A stretch of DNA of 64,000 nt, taken from NCBI GenBank assembly GCA_002007465.1, contig LNAC01001950.1, forward strand, positions 1-64,000, written 5' to 3'. The notes beneath the pieces are model-generated. The model was not told the DNA's origin and ran no database searches. It saw only the letters and a list, made by a program, of their open reading frames with translations. Position numbers and translations under genes: made by a program. Position 1 is the stretch's first letter, and every line of letters starts with the position of its first letter. Positions 47,785 to 59,049 of this stretch are shown here, piece after piece. The stretch comes from Ailurus styani (lineage: Eukaryota; Chordata; Mammalia; Carnivora; Ailuridae).

Positions 47785-48720
47785 ATGAAGCTTAAGGTGG
47801 AAGAAGATATACTCAATCTGTCTGGATTCTTGATAGCTACAGGTACGATGGGTAGACTAAAGGCGTATCCAGAGGCAAAACTCACTACGGCTAAGCTATC
47901 ATACACAGACGGAACCGAAGACAAACACATTCACTTATCATCAATCCGATGCTGTTATATGAGTAAACGTGCTTTCCGTCGTCTTATCAGGATTACATGC
48001 ACAGATGTTGTCTACCATGTGGCTTGCGACGGTGACCTTGACCACTTCTATCAGACACTTTTGGATGCCATAAAACAGGACGAAACATACAATGTTGTTG
48101 GGTCTTCGAGGTCTATTGGCGGTATTTCTCGTGTAATACAGATGATGGAAAATCGAATCGAAACAACGCAACAGCTGCGAACCAATGCTATGGCCGACTT
48201 ACAAAGTCTTAAAAGGATGGGACAAAGGATGCTCGAGATGGCGCGTAGACTTCAAACAGGCCAAGGAACAATTATGAAGAGTTGTGAGGCTTTACATCTT
48301 GATATTTTCACAGACAAAACAGATGATGTAAAACATGTGATGATGAGTTTAATGAAGGATAACGACATCATTTTATTACAAGACCTTTTCTGTGCTATCA
48401 ACCGGATGCGACTCTGCGATTTCTTAACCCCTAAAGAAGTACGTGTAGAGGTAGAATCTTTACAAACAGAAGGTCTCTGTACAATCGTTGACTTGCACGG
48501 TGTTAGCACGATCTTCTCAGGCGACGTCTCGGAGTTGCTAGATTCCATTGTGGGGATGGTAGCCAATGGGCCGATAACAGTGTTACAGTTTGCACAAGTG
48601 CAAAATATTTCAATACCTCTAGCGGAGTACATGTTGTTGTATGCACAATTGGAAGGAGTAGTCACGCGCGACGATGGATTATATCACGTGCACTATTACC
48701 ACAACCCATTTGTAGGCTGA
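47785..48720 (+). CDS. VPS36: VPS36, ESCRT-II subunit
   Basis: A 311-residue intronless protein. Residues about 1-105 have the size and pattern of a GLUE/PH-like domain (LNLSGFLIATGTMGRLKAYP, ... DLDHFYQTLLDAI). The VPS36 linker helix follows: VGSSRSIGGISRVIQMMENR with TNAMADLQSLKRMGQRMLEM (family GI.GI.R...AF.DL..LM..A.EMV). The winged helices show LLQDLFCAINRMRLCDFLTPKEV, parallel to LTDVYCLVNRARG.ELLSPED, and end in VVTRDDGLYHVHYYHNPF. VPS36 binds ubiquitin and lipids and pairs with SNF8 and VPS25 to nucleate ESCRT-III on endosomes. Its presence is notable since ESCRT-II has been considered reduced in apicomplexans. Confidence 0.85.
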   Translation: MKLKVEEDILNLSGFLIATGTMGRLKAYPEAKLTTAKLSYTDGTEDKHIHLSSIRCCYMSKRAFRRLIRITCTDVVYHVACDGDLDHFYQTLLDAIKQDETYNVVGSSRSIGGISRVIQMMENRIETTQQLRTNAMADLQSLKRMGQRMLEMARRLQTGQGTIMKSCEALHLDIFTDKTDDVKHVMMSLMKDNDIILLQDLFCAINRMRLCDFLTPKEVRVEVESLQTEGLCTIVDLHGVSTIFSGDVSELLDSIVGMVANGPITVLQFAQVQNISIPLAEYMLLYAQLEGVVTRDDGLYHVHYYHNPFVG

Positions 48721-48982
48721 ACGTTATGAAATGTGATGGTTAGTGATAATCTCTACATACAGAGCAATGCTATTACGGCCATGGAGTTGAGACAACAGTA
48801 ATGTGCCGTCTTATATCATATTATTAACGGATTGGTGATGCTAACCAAGGTCTTTAATCTGTTGGTTTGTGGTAACACAATCTTGTAAAATAATACATCC
48901 TATATTATAAGATTGCGTTGCTCATGCAGTGCAATGAATCCTATAATACGAAGTACATGAATTTATGTTTGATACGGGAGTT

Positions 48983-49361
48983 TCAAGCCTTGCCCAAGCC
49001 ACCTTGTAAAAGGTCTATATGACACTTCACCTGTCTTAATTGGTGGCGTTTACGACGTAATACCAACACATTCTCTTCTATATACCGTGCCAGCTCGTAG
49101 TCTTGCGCAGTCTGACATTTGTGTATTACTGATACTGTTATATCTACCTCAATAGACTGGCGCATATATGCATTTGATTCCTCTGTATACATATCAATGT
49201 AACTTGCGAAGCCACCAACCTAGCTTAGAAATCGATAGTTCAAGATTCTTTAAGATGTCTTCACATAACGCGAGGTTGCTGGGTAACTTTAAATTCCAGT
49301 TGAGGGTAAGCTGTGACTCTATCTCGGAACAACGTTGCCTATTTCTGTACACCTCCACCAT
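48983..49361 (-). CDS. Small coiled-coil protein, unknown
   Basis: Minus-strand exons 49361-49220 and 49182-48983 (37-bp intron) join to 113 residues. The sequence is helical: ALCEDILKNLELSISKLEES across the junction, then AQDYELARYIEENVLVLRRK and RHQLRQVKCHIDLLQGGLG. Heptad-like Leu spacing suggests a coiled coil of prefoldin or adaptor type, but no specific family is clear. No signal or membrane segment. The ATG at 49361 is the first in an open frame; an exon farther upstream cannot be excluded. Confidence 0.6.
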
Positions 49362-49557
49362 GCTATATCAGTACGTGAAATCTTGTCGAGTGCGGTAATA
49401 ACCGATGTGGCTTATTTACAGTGATGGTCATTGGGCTATATGCGGAATACGACGGTGCGTAGACACAATTATTTATCGCACGGACGCCTCACACTATATA
49501 CAATATATGATCGATTTTATGGTGGCTATATAATTGCATATGGTTTCCATGTGAGTC

Positions 49558-50174
49558 ATGATGGCAAAGCTTTACCAAAGCATCTCCAAGGAACGTAAAT
49601 ACTGGGACAAAAGGCTTTGTGTATCACAGGAAGAATGGAACTACCGAATACAACACTCGTCCACTGTATATATTGGTAACCTTGCGTTTACTACCCCTGA
49701 AGAACGTATCCATGAGGTAAGATTGTGATACGTCTGAAATCTGCATCCACATTCTCTATGTAGGTATTCTCCAGCGCTGGTCGCATTAATCGCATTGTCA
49801 TGGGACTAAACAGTATTGAAAAAAATCCTTGTGGATTCGCATTTGTCATATATGATAGCATCGCTGCAGCAAAACGATCTGTGGGCTTGTTGAAGGGATG
49901 CATCATCGATGGAAGGGTAATCAGAGTTGACCCTGATACTGGAGACAATATAGATGCTGATCGTAAACTCGCACGTGGTTTAAATGGATATCAGTGGCGT
50001 GATGTTTTTCGTAAGGAATTCGACACATCCCGCGGTGGTCAAGGACTTGGCATCGAAGCCTCATCCCTCAGTTACCACGATTTTAGGATAAATGCGCCAC
50101 CAACTAGCGCACTCAAACCACCTATTGCTGAATCTATGTTGCCATCTGCATCGAAGGGTAGTCGGGGCCTATAG
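49558..50174 (+). CDS. NCBP2: Nuclear cap-binding protein subunit 2 (CBP20)
   Basis: Exons 49558-49716 and 49764-50174 (47-bp intron) give 189 residues (human 156). The N-terminal helix carries cap-binding Tyr positions, followed by one RRM with RNP2 STVYIGNLAF and RNP1 NPCGFAFVIY, and the CBP20-specific C-terminal part IIDGRVIRVDPDTG, RKLARGLNGYQWRDVFRKEFD, TSRGGQGLG (human IIRTDWDAG, GRSGGQVRDEYRQDYDAGRGG). With CBP80 it binds the m7G cap of nuclear transcripts. Two ATGs in a row start the frame. The extra C-terminal about 40 residues are Ser/Pro-rich. Confidence 0.95.
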
Positions 50175-50851
50175 AGTTCAGTGAGAGCTTTCCCGGTGCA
50201 GGACTCTCTGCCAAGGATAGAGCTACAAACTTAAGAAGTTATGCCATTGCGTAACATTGTAATATGACGAGTTTTCACGTGGTAACATAGTTTTTAACGT
50301 TCAACCCTTGACAAGTGTATCCACAAGCATCACTACTGCATGGTCGGAACTTGTTTGCACCTCACCGATAATCGAATGGCCATGCTGAATGTGATATTTC
50401 AATTGCTGTTGGTGCAATTAAGTTAGGTCTCCTTCCATTGTAGGAATATGCCAAAGGTAACATGTGCATAATAGCGATGTACTTGGGGGATCGACAGCGC
50501 TCAATTCCATGTCACACCAAAACATGTGGTGTCCATCAACAAAAGGTTATGATACCTGTAAAAGTATGTTGTCATAACTCATGAATGCCTTTAACAGAGA
50601 AAAATAAACGACATCGTATGTTATCCAAGGTTGATGCGCAGCTTTGACGCCCCTTTACAAATGACCAAAGCATTAACAGGGATATGCCCAATGTAAGTGC
50701 AATTTCCAATTTATGCATGAAGAAGGCTCGCATTAATGAAGCTGCCAAAGTACGATAACGGTGGACAAATGTGCTACAGGAAGTTAGAATGACACAATGC
50801 TTTGACGTGATAATTCGCTAACGGAATTTCTATAACACTATATGTGGTTCA
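50175..50851. other. Intergenic, nothing recognised
   Basis: About 680 bp between the convergent CBP20 and adenylate kinase stops. No frame over 60 codons or RNA-gene motif noted. Confidence 0.4.
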
Positions 50852-51746
50852 TTAAATGTAGTTTTCTAAGAAATCTGCCAGCTGATTTTTGAACACAACA
50901 TAATCCCCAAGTCCCCTTCGTATGGAGAATCTCATAATGGGTACCTGCAACAGGGCATAGTAGGAGCTGTGATAGACAAACTTCTTTCAAGGAAGATAAT
51001 ACATCTGCATGTGTTTTTTCATATAGAGATAGTCTGTGTTCAATGATTTCCCTCGTATCGTCGTTCCTTTGGTTTAGATTCGAACATCCCGGACACTAAA
51101 TTTGGATATAGCCACATTGCCAAGGTAAACAAACCTTCTCAATGTCACTTTTGGATGGAAGTAATGCATTCATGGTGTAGCCATCTCTGTTTATCGTGCA
51201 CACGTTGTAGCTGCGGTTACAGACAACGCAAAGCTGACACCAATGTTATGCTCACAGTGCAAACACACCCTTCTTCCTAGAAGACGTTCTATCAAAATGC
51301 CACGATCCAACTCCAAATCTACAGCAAAAACATTGATACCAAGCGATTTTGCAAGGGCTTTTATAAATTCTGCCTGTGTTGAGGTACGAGGGGTACCATC
51401 CAATATGGTTCCAATAGTGCACGCCGTAACCTCAGTCCTGTAAGTCATTATCACGTGCATGCAACGTTGATACCTAATGAGGTTGCATATCAAACTATCA
51501 TCTACGTGTAAACCCAGGGAAACAGTCCGTTTTATGCGATGTCCTATTTCAGACTCTATTTGAATCTCCCTACGTAATAAATCCCCTAGTGATGGTGTAA
51601 GGAAATTACAGCTACATACCAGTAACCAGATGGTTTAACCCAAATTCTGATGCTAGATGCCTTCCGAAAGTTCCCTTTCCGCTGCCTGGGGCTCCGAAAA
51701 TTAACAAAAGGATGCGCCTTGTCAGCAGATCATTGATACGAGACAT
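50852..51746 (-). CDS. Adenylate kinase family nucleotide kinase
   Basis: Six exons on the minus strand: 51746-51620, 51585-51474, 51437-51241, 51184-51135, 51095-51003 and 50944-50852; 223 residues in frame. P-loop GAPGSGKGTFGRHL, HLVTGDLLRREI (NMP-binding), ILDGTPRTSTQAEF, then a zinc-type LID: CLHCEHNI...KCPGCSNLNQRNDD with paired Cys, and RLSLYEKTHAD. It interconverts ATP, ADP and AMP (GTP:AMP activity is possible for long forms). No presequence is obvious, though the first residues MSRINDLLTRR are basic. The intron at 51185-51240 (56 bp) with ...ACAGAG acceptor was chosen because it restores the LID motif. Confidence 0.88.
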
Positions 51747-52099
51747 CTAGCATATGAGTAATTTCTGGTGAGATCCAGTTGTGATTGCTATTGATCATGT
51801 CTGGTACTCCTTGTCTACCTTTGTCTTGCTTATTTGTCGAATGATAGGATATATTATACTACCTCGATCCTAGTTTGCTAACAGGGGCTAGGTGGGGTGG
51901 CTTAAGAATCCCTGTAAATCTTGCCACGCAAAACCAGAGTCATAAAACAAGTAAAAGTTTTAACAGGTTTCCAATTATATGGTCATTCGCATATTGTCCC
52001 AACAGTGTCGCCAGCCAAGGATAACACACTCAGGAACCGTAAGGAGGGAAGTAATATTACACAACACTCAATCCGATAGGATTAATTATCGTGGTCTAA
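51747..52099. other. Divergent intergenic between adenylate kinase and RPL35
   Basis: About 350 bp, presumably two promoters. No gene seen. Confidence 0.4.
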
Positions 52100-52519
52100 A
52101 TGGTTAGTATTTATTTTGTCTGTTTTCCTTTTCTAACTGTGCATTTTTAGGAGAAAATTAAGGTGCATGAACTCAGAAACAAGACTGACGCTGAACTGCT
52201 TAAACAGCTAGAGGAACTAAAGCAGGAATATGCTGTGATGCGAGTACAAAAGGTCACAGTTACTTCCACCTCAAAGCTGTCTCAGATAGGTGTCATACGC
52301 AAGGGTATAGCCAAGGTTCTTACCGTCTACAATCAGCGTAGGAAGGAGGAAGCCAGAAAGATGTACAAGAAGTTATCCAAAATGCCCCTTAACCTCCGGC
52401 CTAAGCTCACGAGGGCAAAGAGGAGGGCTCTCACGGTAAAGCAACTTCATCTGAAAACACTCAAACAACGGAAAAGATGTGAGAACATACCCATGCGCAA
52501 GTACGCGTTGTTGGCATGA
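52100..52519 (+). CDS. RPL35: 60S ribosomal protein L35 (uL29)
   Basis: Exon 1 is only the start codon (52100-52102), then a 48-bp intron GTTAGT...TTTTAG and exon 2, 52151-52519; 123 residues, the same length as human L35. The product begins [18 protein letters not shown] and has [38 protein letters not shown], and the basic tail [13 protein letters not shown]...MRKYALLA. uL29 sits at the polypeptide exit tunnel. An intron directly after the ATG is common in ribosomal protein genes. Without it the frame would begin at an internal codon and lack the family's conserved start. Confidence 0.95.
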
Positions 52520-52765
52520 AAAAACTTCTAATTGAATTCTTAGGAAGTTTTAACATATTTTGCAATGATATAAACGATAGCATTGCCATCAGTTTATGTA
52601 GGATGCGGCTCATGAACATATGCATATATACATAACCTATGCATGTTAGGGTGATCCTTCTACTGTGGTATGTATTGAGCTTTTACTGTGTACTTGTCAT
52701 GATTCCGCATTATACTGTGACTATTAGTGAATAGACTTAGTATACAGACGGCTTGTTGTGCAGAA

Positions 52766-53235
52766 ATGGCTCTTCAAATACCTCTGCAGAGGACCACTGT
52801 GTCAAACACTTGTGAAGTGTTTGCCCCAATGCATCCTAAGAAAACGTCTTGTTCCAGATGTTCAGATCCAACACTTTTTAGAAATGGGGAGGATGGATAA
52901 TTGTTATGTAGATCTTGAAAAGGTAACAAACAATCTATATTTCCACACGCTCGGGACCAAAACATGGAATGATCTTGCTCGGGCGGATACGATATTAGAA
53001 ATGAACGAAAACATTAATGCATTCAGTGCGCAGATATGGCAACAATCTTGAGGCTGTTATAAGTGTATACCAATTTGTATCATGCTTTAAGGTTATGTAC
53101 GAACATTTTGATTGTGAGGTTAAAATAAACCTTATAATCAAGGAAGACACTTCTGACTCGGAAACCGTATATTATTGCCTCCTAATTGATAGAAGCTCCA
53201 TATCGTTGGAAGTAGAAAAACTAATTAGGAATTAA
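52766..53235 (+). CDS. Possible small spliced gene, unresolved
   Basis: An ATG at 52766 opens MALQIPLQRTTVSNTCE, and a 49-bp GTGTTT...TTCAG intron would join it to IQHFLEMGRMDNCYVDLEK. The 3' part ends in EDTSDSETVYYCLLIDRSS and EVEKLIRN at 53235. Between them (52920-53100) two alternative splicings are possible and I could not decide. The ends look coding; no family recognised. Confidence 0.35.
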
Positions 53236-53676
53236 AAGAACATGGGAAGACAAAGCAGGAAAGATCATTAAAAACTCATGAGACAACGAAAGAAGACGGC
53301 TATTGTAACATTTGAACCGCCCCAATGCCACAACGCAGAAAACATGCTTTTGTGGTGATATCATTCAATAAGATCCACTAGGAAGAGCGAAAACATTAGC
53401 AGAAGGATTGATTGTAAATACGAATCCCCCAAGTCCTATTACAAATTTCTTCATATTCATAATCATAAGCTTCTAGGATCATAAAGTTCATAAAAGGCCA
53501 TTCATGGAGGATATAAGTAACAGATTGTGACAGTTAATATTGTGTATATAAGACGCCCCAGTTCATCCACACGCCAAAACCGGATGATGATTTGTCTGTT
53601 CCTTTATATGATTTTGATCTGATCGCTAAGGCTCCGTTAGGTTGCTTAATATCCCATTTCCTAAACATATATCACC
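53236..53676. other. Intergenic, presumed PGK promoter
   Basis: About 440 bp with no open frame of note. Confidence 0.4.
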
Positions 53677-55004
53677 ATGACTGCAATGCTCTCCTCAAAA
53701 CTTGGTCTCATCGACATCGTCGATAAGGTAAGCAGAGTACACATCCCACATTGTTATTTAAACCATGATTTCTACTATCATAAACATACTACATTTCTTT
53801 GCAGCTACCTGGTGCGCGGATTGTACTTCGTGTGGACTATAATGTACCCATTAAGGATGGATGCATTACCGATACTACAAGAATCGATGCCACCATACCA
53901 ACCATCAAATTCCTGCTTGATCACAATGTGCGGTCTATTGTCTTAATGTCACACCTTGGAAGGCCCAATGGAGTTCGTGACCCGAAGTATAGCTTGCGCC
54001 CCGTAGCTGAGGAGCTTTCCAAAGCTCTTGGGAATAGAAGGGTGGACTTCCTAAATGATTGTGTCGGTGAAGAGGTAGAAGACTTCTGCAAAACACCACC
54101 AGAGGGTACAATTGTCCTGTTGGAGAATTTAAGATTCCACAATGCCGAGGAAGCCACTGTGTCCAATATGACATCTCCAAGCGAAGAAATCAAGCAGTTC
54201 AGGAATGGTTTGACAAAGTTGGGTGACATATATGTTAACGATGCTTTTGGTACTGCTCACCGTGCACATAGCTCCATGGTTGGTATCGCTTTGCCTTTGA
54301 AAGTTGCAGGATTCTTAATGAAAAAGGAACTGGATTATTTTGCCAAGGCACTTGAGAACCCACAGAGGCCTTTCTTAAGCATTCTCGGTGGTGCTAAAGT
54401 ACGGGATAAAATTAAACTCATCAATGCTCTATTGGAAAAGATTGATATCCTTTTCATAGGTGGTGGTATGGCCTACACATTCAAAAGAGTATTGGACAAT
54501 ATGCCTATTGGTAAGTCATTATATGACGATGAAGGTGCAGGTATAGTTGGTGAATTGATGGCTAAAGCCCAAACCCGTGGTGTAAAGGTGTACTTTCCTG
54601 TTGATTTTACTATCACCACAGTATTTGGTAACGATGGTCCACGCAAGACTGTCACAATGGAGGAGGGAATACCAGATGGATGGCAAGGTCTGGATTGCGG
54701 ACCGAAAACTGTAGAACTCCTTAGGACTGTTGTAAAAGGATGTAAAACCATTGTGTGGAACGGACCTTTAGGTGTATTCGAGTTCCCTAACTACGCTCAT
54801 GGATCCATATCTGCACTTGACATTGTGGGTGATGCCACGAATCAAGGCGCTGTAACCATTATTGGTGGTGGTGATAGTGCTTCCCTTGCAGAACAGAGTG
54901 GGAAAAAGCATCTCTTCAGTCATGTATCCACTGGAGGTGGTGCCTCCCTGGAGTTGCTAGAAGGCAAGATACTTCCGGGGGTTGAGGCTCTCTCCAATAT
55001 ATAA
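53677..55004 (+). CDS. PGK: Phosphoglycerate kinase
   Basis: Exons 53677-53727 and 53805-55004 (77-bp intron) give 416 residues, the usual size. Motifs: ARIVLRVDYNVPIKDG, SIVLMSHLGRPNG, VLLENLRFHNAEE, YVNDAFGTAHRAHSSMVGI, ILGGAKVRDKI, GGGMAYTFKR, KTIVWNGPLGVFEFPNYAHG and the C-terminal THIGGGDSASL-type VTIIGGGDSASLAEQ plus HVSTGGGASLELLEG. It converts 1,3-bisphosphoglycerate and ADP to 3-phosphoglycerate and ATP in glycolysis. There is no leader peptide, so this is the cytosolic isoform; some apicomplexans have a second apicoplast PGK. Codon choice is typical of a highly expressed gene. Confidence 0.98.
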
Positions 55005-55562
55005 TCAACAACCTACGGTATTTATTCAAAGGTCACTGATCATGTGGTGAACTAACTAACATATTGAAACCATGATTGTACTTAAGTATAATATACGTAG
55101 TTGTGTCATGAGATTAGTAATAGGTTGCAGTCATCTCCTGCAGATGACCCAGCATTCAGTGCATAACGTGTTTTTAAAGCTACGGTTCAGTGGTATCAAC
55201 CGCATAGGGTTTTATGGAGGGGGTTGGATATCATGTGATGTATCGCGGTGGTCAACAAATTCCCAGACATATCAATTGGCCCTGTGCAATTTGATAGGTA
55301 ATCAATATGCTGGGATTTTAGAAATTGCATATATGTAGCTGTGTTTTTGATTTTGCGTAGATTCCATGTTTATTGTGTGATTTGATCTAGGAGCAATTTC
55401 GTCCATATAGGTATGTAATGAAGGACCACGTAGATGTTTAACAAATTGTAACCTCATATTCAGGATTTTCTGTCATATCGCTTCTGTTGCTACATTAGAT
55501 AAATTGTGGTATGCTGATATGTGTTGGTTTGCTGGGTCTGTTGGTGGTCTATTAAACTGTCA
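55005..55562. other. Intergenic, doubtful 88-codon frame
   Basis: About 560 bp. The frame 55072-55338 has no recognisable domain and ends in AT-rich sequence; I do not call it. Confidence 0.4.
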
Positions 55563-56689
55563 ATGGGACTCCCATATTTTAATAGGACCATTCTGATATT
55601 ATTCATAACATGTATCTGTTGTCTTACAGTTGTAGAAATGAATTCGAGGAACAATGAACGACCATTGATTTTCACAGGTACCTGGAATAGGGAGCTTGTC
55701 CACAGCATTTGTGAAACAATCGGATACCCCATTGGCAATGCCGATGTTTCCACCTTTTCAGACGGAGAGATCAAGATTGAACTGCGAGAACCCATGCGTG
55801 GTCGTGATGTGGTCTTTATTCAGTCCACTTCTCCACCCAATGGGAAAAACCTTATTGAACTACTCTTCATGATTTCGGCTGCTAGCAGAGCTGGAGCAAG
55901 GCACATCACTGCCATAATTCCTTACTTTGGCTACTCCAGGCAAGATCGAAAGTCCTGTGAAGGATCGAACATATCGGCGGTTAGTGAGTTGTACAATTTA
56001 TACCAAATGGTTGGCGTGTACGAAATCTTACACTTAGTGCTTATTCCTTTTAAATTTCACTGTGAATAGAAATTTTTATATTTTTGTAGAGCGATGTAGC
56101 CAAAATGTTAGAGGTCATGGGTGTCGATCGTGTCGTGACCTTCGACCTGCATAGTGCAATGTGCCAAGGGTTTTTCGGCCCCAAAGTGCAAGTCGATAAC
56201 CTGTTTGTTCACAGCATCTTTTTAGAGCACCTATCTGGTCTCGACAAAGTGGCGATAGTCTCGCCAGATGCAGGAGCTTATGGCAGGACAATGAAATTCT
56301 TCAATGTATTTGCGAGCATGTATCCAAGCTGCAATATCATTTCGGCGATCATATTTAAGCAAAGGTCAGCTTCTAATAGTGTTGATACGGCAGAGCTTTC
56401 TGGGAATGTTTTAGGGCGACAGGCCATCATTGTCGATGATATGGTAGACACAGCCGGAACACTATGCAAAGCAGCGGAACTATTAATGGAAAATGGTGCT
56501 ACACGAGTGATTGCCGTTATCACACATGGCATTCTTTCCGGGCCTGCTTTGGAGAGAATTAGGGCCTCTTCCATTGCACGGGTCCTTGTCACTGACAGTG
56601 TCTGTCATCCAATGGCTGTTCTTCTAGAGCCAAAAATAGAAGTTGTATCACTTCGGCATGAAATTGCAAACATAATCAACAGTATTTGA
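55563..56689 (+). CDS. Ribose-phosphate pyrophosphokinase (PRPP synthetase)
   Basis: Exon 1 runs to 55979 and exon 2 is 56090-56689 (110-bp intron). From the ATG at 55638 the product is 313 residues, the standard length; from 55563 it is 338. Motifs: ADVSTFSDGEIKIEL, VFIQSTSPPNGKNLIELL, IPYFGYSRQDRKS, VTFDLHSAMCQGFF, VSPDAGAYGRTMKF and the PRPP-binding loop AIIVDDMVDTAGTL. It makes PRPP from ribose 5-phosphate and ATP for nucleotide salvage. The longer start would add a hydrophobic N-terminus (TILILFITCICCLTVV), which could be a signal or anchor; the shorter start, MNSRNNE, looks normal. Which ATG is used is unclear. Confidence 0.93.
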
Positions 56690-57093
56690 AATAATGACTA
56701 CAATTCGACTACGACCCAAGCCTATCAAAGTCGGTTATGACGAACATGCATTAGCAAGCTGGATAAGGGTAGCAAAATGTGACCTCAACACTTCAAACTC
56801 TTATCAATGACCTTTAATGTATAACAGCATCATTTTAATAGTTGTGGGCACGGTTTTCAAGAATAAGTTAGCCAATTATGACACGATAGAGTTGGTCAGG
56901 TATTCCAAACACATCGGCGCTTTATGCAAGGTATCTCGGCTCAGTGAAGATGTAACAAATAGGTAACAGACTTTATAAATCTGTACACATGTATGTTGTA
57001 TGAAAGCCATTGGTGTCTAAAGATGCGTTTTATGAATGTGTTGATGTCGGTTCAATATGCTTATCCATAAGAATAGTTGTTATAAGGACTAAA
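56690..57093. other. Intergenic with a possible 49-codon frame
   Basis: A + strand frame from ATG 56817 to 56966 starts MYNSIILIVVGTVFKNKL, one hydrophobic segment then a polar part. A second short frame starts at 56694. Neither could be joined convincingly. It may be a small tail- or signal-anchored protein; unproven. Confidence 0.3.
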
Positions 57094-57423
57094 TTACTCT
57101 GAATCACGGTCCAGGCTGATATAAAGTACTGAATGTGTGTCAAAAATGCAATCGTGCCCATTACCGTTGTTTCCGCGGATGAAGGCATCTCCGTAATTTC
57201 TTACAAAGACCCCCTCCATGTATTCTTTCGTGTTTTCCATAGCTATGTTCATGCGATCGTCCAAACTTGAGAGGGTGCCTATAATACATTAATCGTGTAG
57301 CATGGAAATAGTCGGTGGTCGTAATAGCGACAAACCTTTGAAGTTGGTCCCGTTATTCAACTTGACAACAACTGCCTTCCGTGAAATATTTGCTATGTAT
57401 GAGCTTGGCGAGTATGCCTCCAT
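57094..57423 (-). CDS. LSM6: LSM6, U6 snRNA / decay Sm-like protein
   Basis: Three short exons on the minus strand, 57423-57336, 57278-57165 and 57128-57094, give 78 residues (human 80). The product reads SRKAVVVKLNNGTNFKGTL, SSLDDRMNIAMENTKEY, then YGDAFIRGNNVLYISLD across the last junction; human LSM6 has GRPVVVKLNSGVDYRGVL, CLDGYMNIALEQTEEY, YGDAFIRGNNVLYIS. LSM6 is in both the nuclear LSM2-8 ring on U6 snRNA and the cytoplasmic LSM1-7 ring. No exon alone is long, so the gene is easy to miss. The tail differs from other family members only after YIS. Confidence 0.93.
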
Positions 57424-57508
57424 TTTTTAAAACAAGTGTAAATGTGTTATATGAACTGTGTTACTCCTTTGTGACTTTCGGAACAGACATGTTATAGGGT
57501 GGCTTAGC

Positions 57509-58592
57509 TCACATGGCGCTACAACAACTATTACGACGTTTAGCATCCCTGCGTATTATTAAAATATGTATGGATACTCGATTCTTGCTATTCTAGTACG
57601 CACCTCATTAGTCTTGCTGTTGATTGGGTCATGTCCTGGCTCTTTGCGATTAGTTCATCTAGGTTTCCCTGTCTATTTATCAATTTGTCCAGTGTGTCCA
57701 TGACGATTTGCTTTGTCTGCAACACGATAACGCACCCTCTTCAACGTTACCTACCTCGTCCAACTTTGACTGAGCATCGACCAACACGTCCCGCTTGCCT
57801 CTGTATTGTGTCATCAAGGTACGTAATTCAGATGATTTTAATGCTTCACCAGTGTTGTCGCGATAAGTGTCATCCCTCATCTGTAAATTTTATTTGGTTG
57901 TTGTAAGAGGAACGCATTCTATGATAATTAAAACACAGTAGACATTGATATGCAAGGACATTATATCTACTTTAAAATGATTACGATCATACCTTGTATA
58001 CATTCATTGCCTCTTGGAGTAATTGCATAGCTTGATATCTCGTACAAAACTTGTTCACAGCTACAACGAATACCAGCTGGTTAGGGGGATCATCATTTGT
58101 AGCCTTAACGTAAAACATTCCCATACCGTTTTCCATGTCTACACATTTGGACTGATCAGGATATGCCTCTTGTGCAGTAGTCCTGTAGGATCATGAATCA
58201 TTATGCTAACGATCATAGATTGTTGTAATGTTGCATGACCGATAGGTGAATTTCGACACCAAAGCAAGATTGCCTTTAGCATACCCTTAGCTAATGTGGT
58301 ATTTTACATGTCAATCTGCTCAGGAACCTCCATTAATATGTATTTATGGCAAAGCATACCTGGACACCAAATCCGTTACCTCACGGGATATCCTCGCCAT
58401 GTACATGGGCAAAGGTGAAAAATCATATTCCGCAGTAAGCCTACAAGCTTCCTTATGCGCGTAATGCCGCATTACAATTATAGCATAAATATGGCAAGCA
58501 TTCTTATCCGTAGTTGCCTTCTTGTTCTGCATCGGCTCCGACTGAGTTAGGCCGTTGAATGAACTCATCACGTTACCAAGCCAATTCGACAT
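57509..58592 (-). CDS. YKT6: YKT6 R-SNARE, prenylated
   Basis: Five exons on the minus strand: 58592-58360, 58182-57993, 57880-57755, 57716-57604 and 57548-57509; 233 residues (human 198). An N-terminal extension (about 35 residues) precedes a longin domain (HIYAIIVMRHYAHKEACRLT, QLVFVVAVNKFCTRYQAMQL). The SNARE helix follows, with IVMDTLDKLINRQGNLDELI and KSQDMTQSTARLMR, the zero-layer Arg being in RQGNLDEL. The last exon ends AKRRNSCCSAM: a CaaX box (CSAM) for prenylation with an adjacent Cys for palmitoylation, as in YKT6. It serves Golgi and vacuolar fusion. The long N-terminus is unusual; the start could be a different Met upstream (58685). Confidence 0.92.
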
Positions 58593-59049
58593 CTTTAGTG
58601 GGTATGGAAAATGTGATTCCTTGTAATAGGTTATTATATCAAATGTCGTGCTCATACGATGACGATCCATGCGCCGCCATTGCACAACCCAGGTTAACTA
58701 TTGTCTTAACATTGTACAAGGGCATTTTATTTAAGTATACAAAATATTGTCAGAATGTTTTCCAATGGTACACCCAATTTACTATGATGTCTATTAAGGA
58801 ATATGGTCTTGGATTCTCGCGTTAGGTATTCTTAGGTTTTGTGTCGTAATCAGATAAAGTATATGTTATGCAATGTGTCACTCTCATTGATGTATCACAA
58901 GTATTTGATGTGTATGCAGAACGGGATTTATGCATATGTGTGCAACAGTACTTTTGACATATTCTTACGCATGATACTGGAACACAGCCGATATATCTTC
59001 CTTTGCGTTTCATTCAAGGGTCACAACAATTGTCATCTTTCCTGGTACC
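58593..59049. other. Divergent intergenic between YKT6 and the PH-like gene
   Basis: About 455 bp. Small frames on either strand (58559-58825, 58822-59013, 58839-59057) show no domain and are taken as chance. Confidence 0.4.

Noticed and set aside
55072..55338. An 88-codon frame between PGK and PRPP synthetase
   Set aside because: No domain, AT-rich ends and no splice partner; probably chance.
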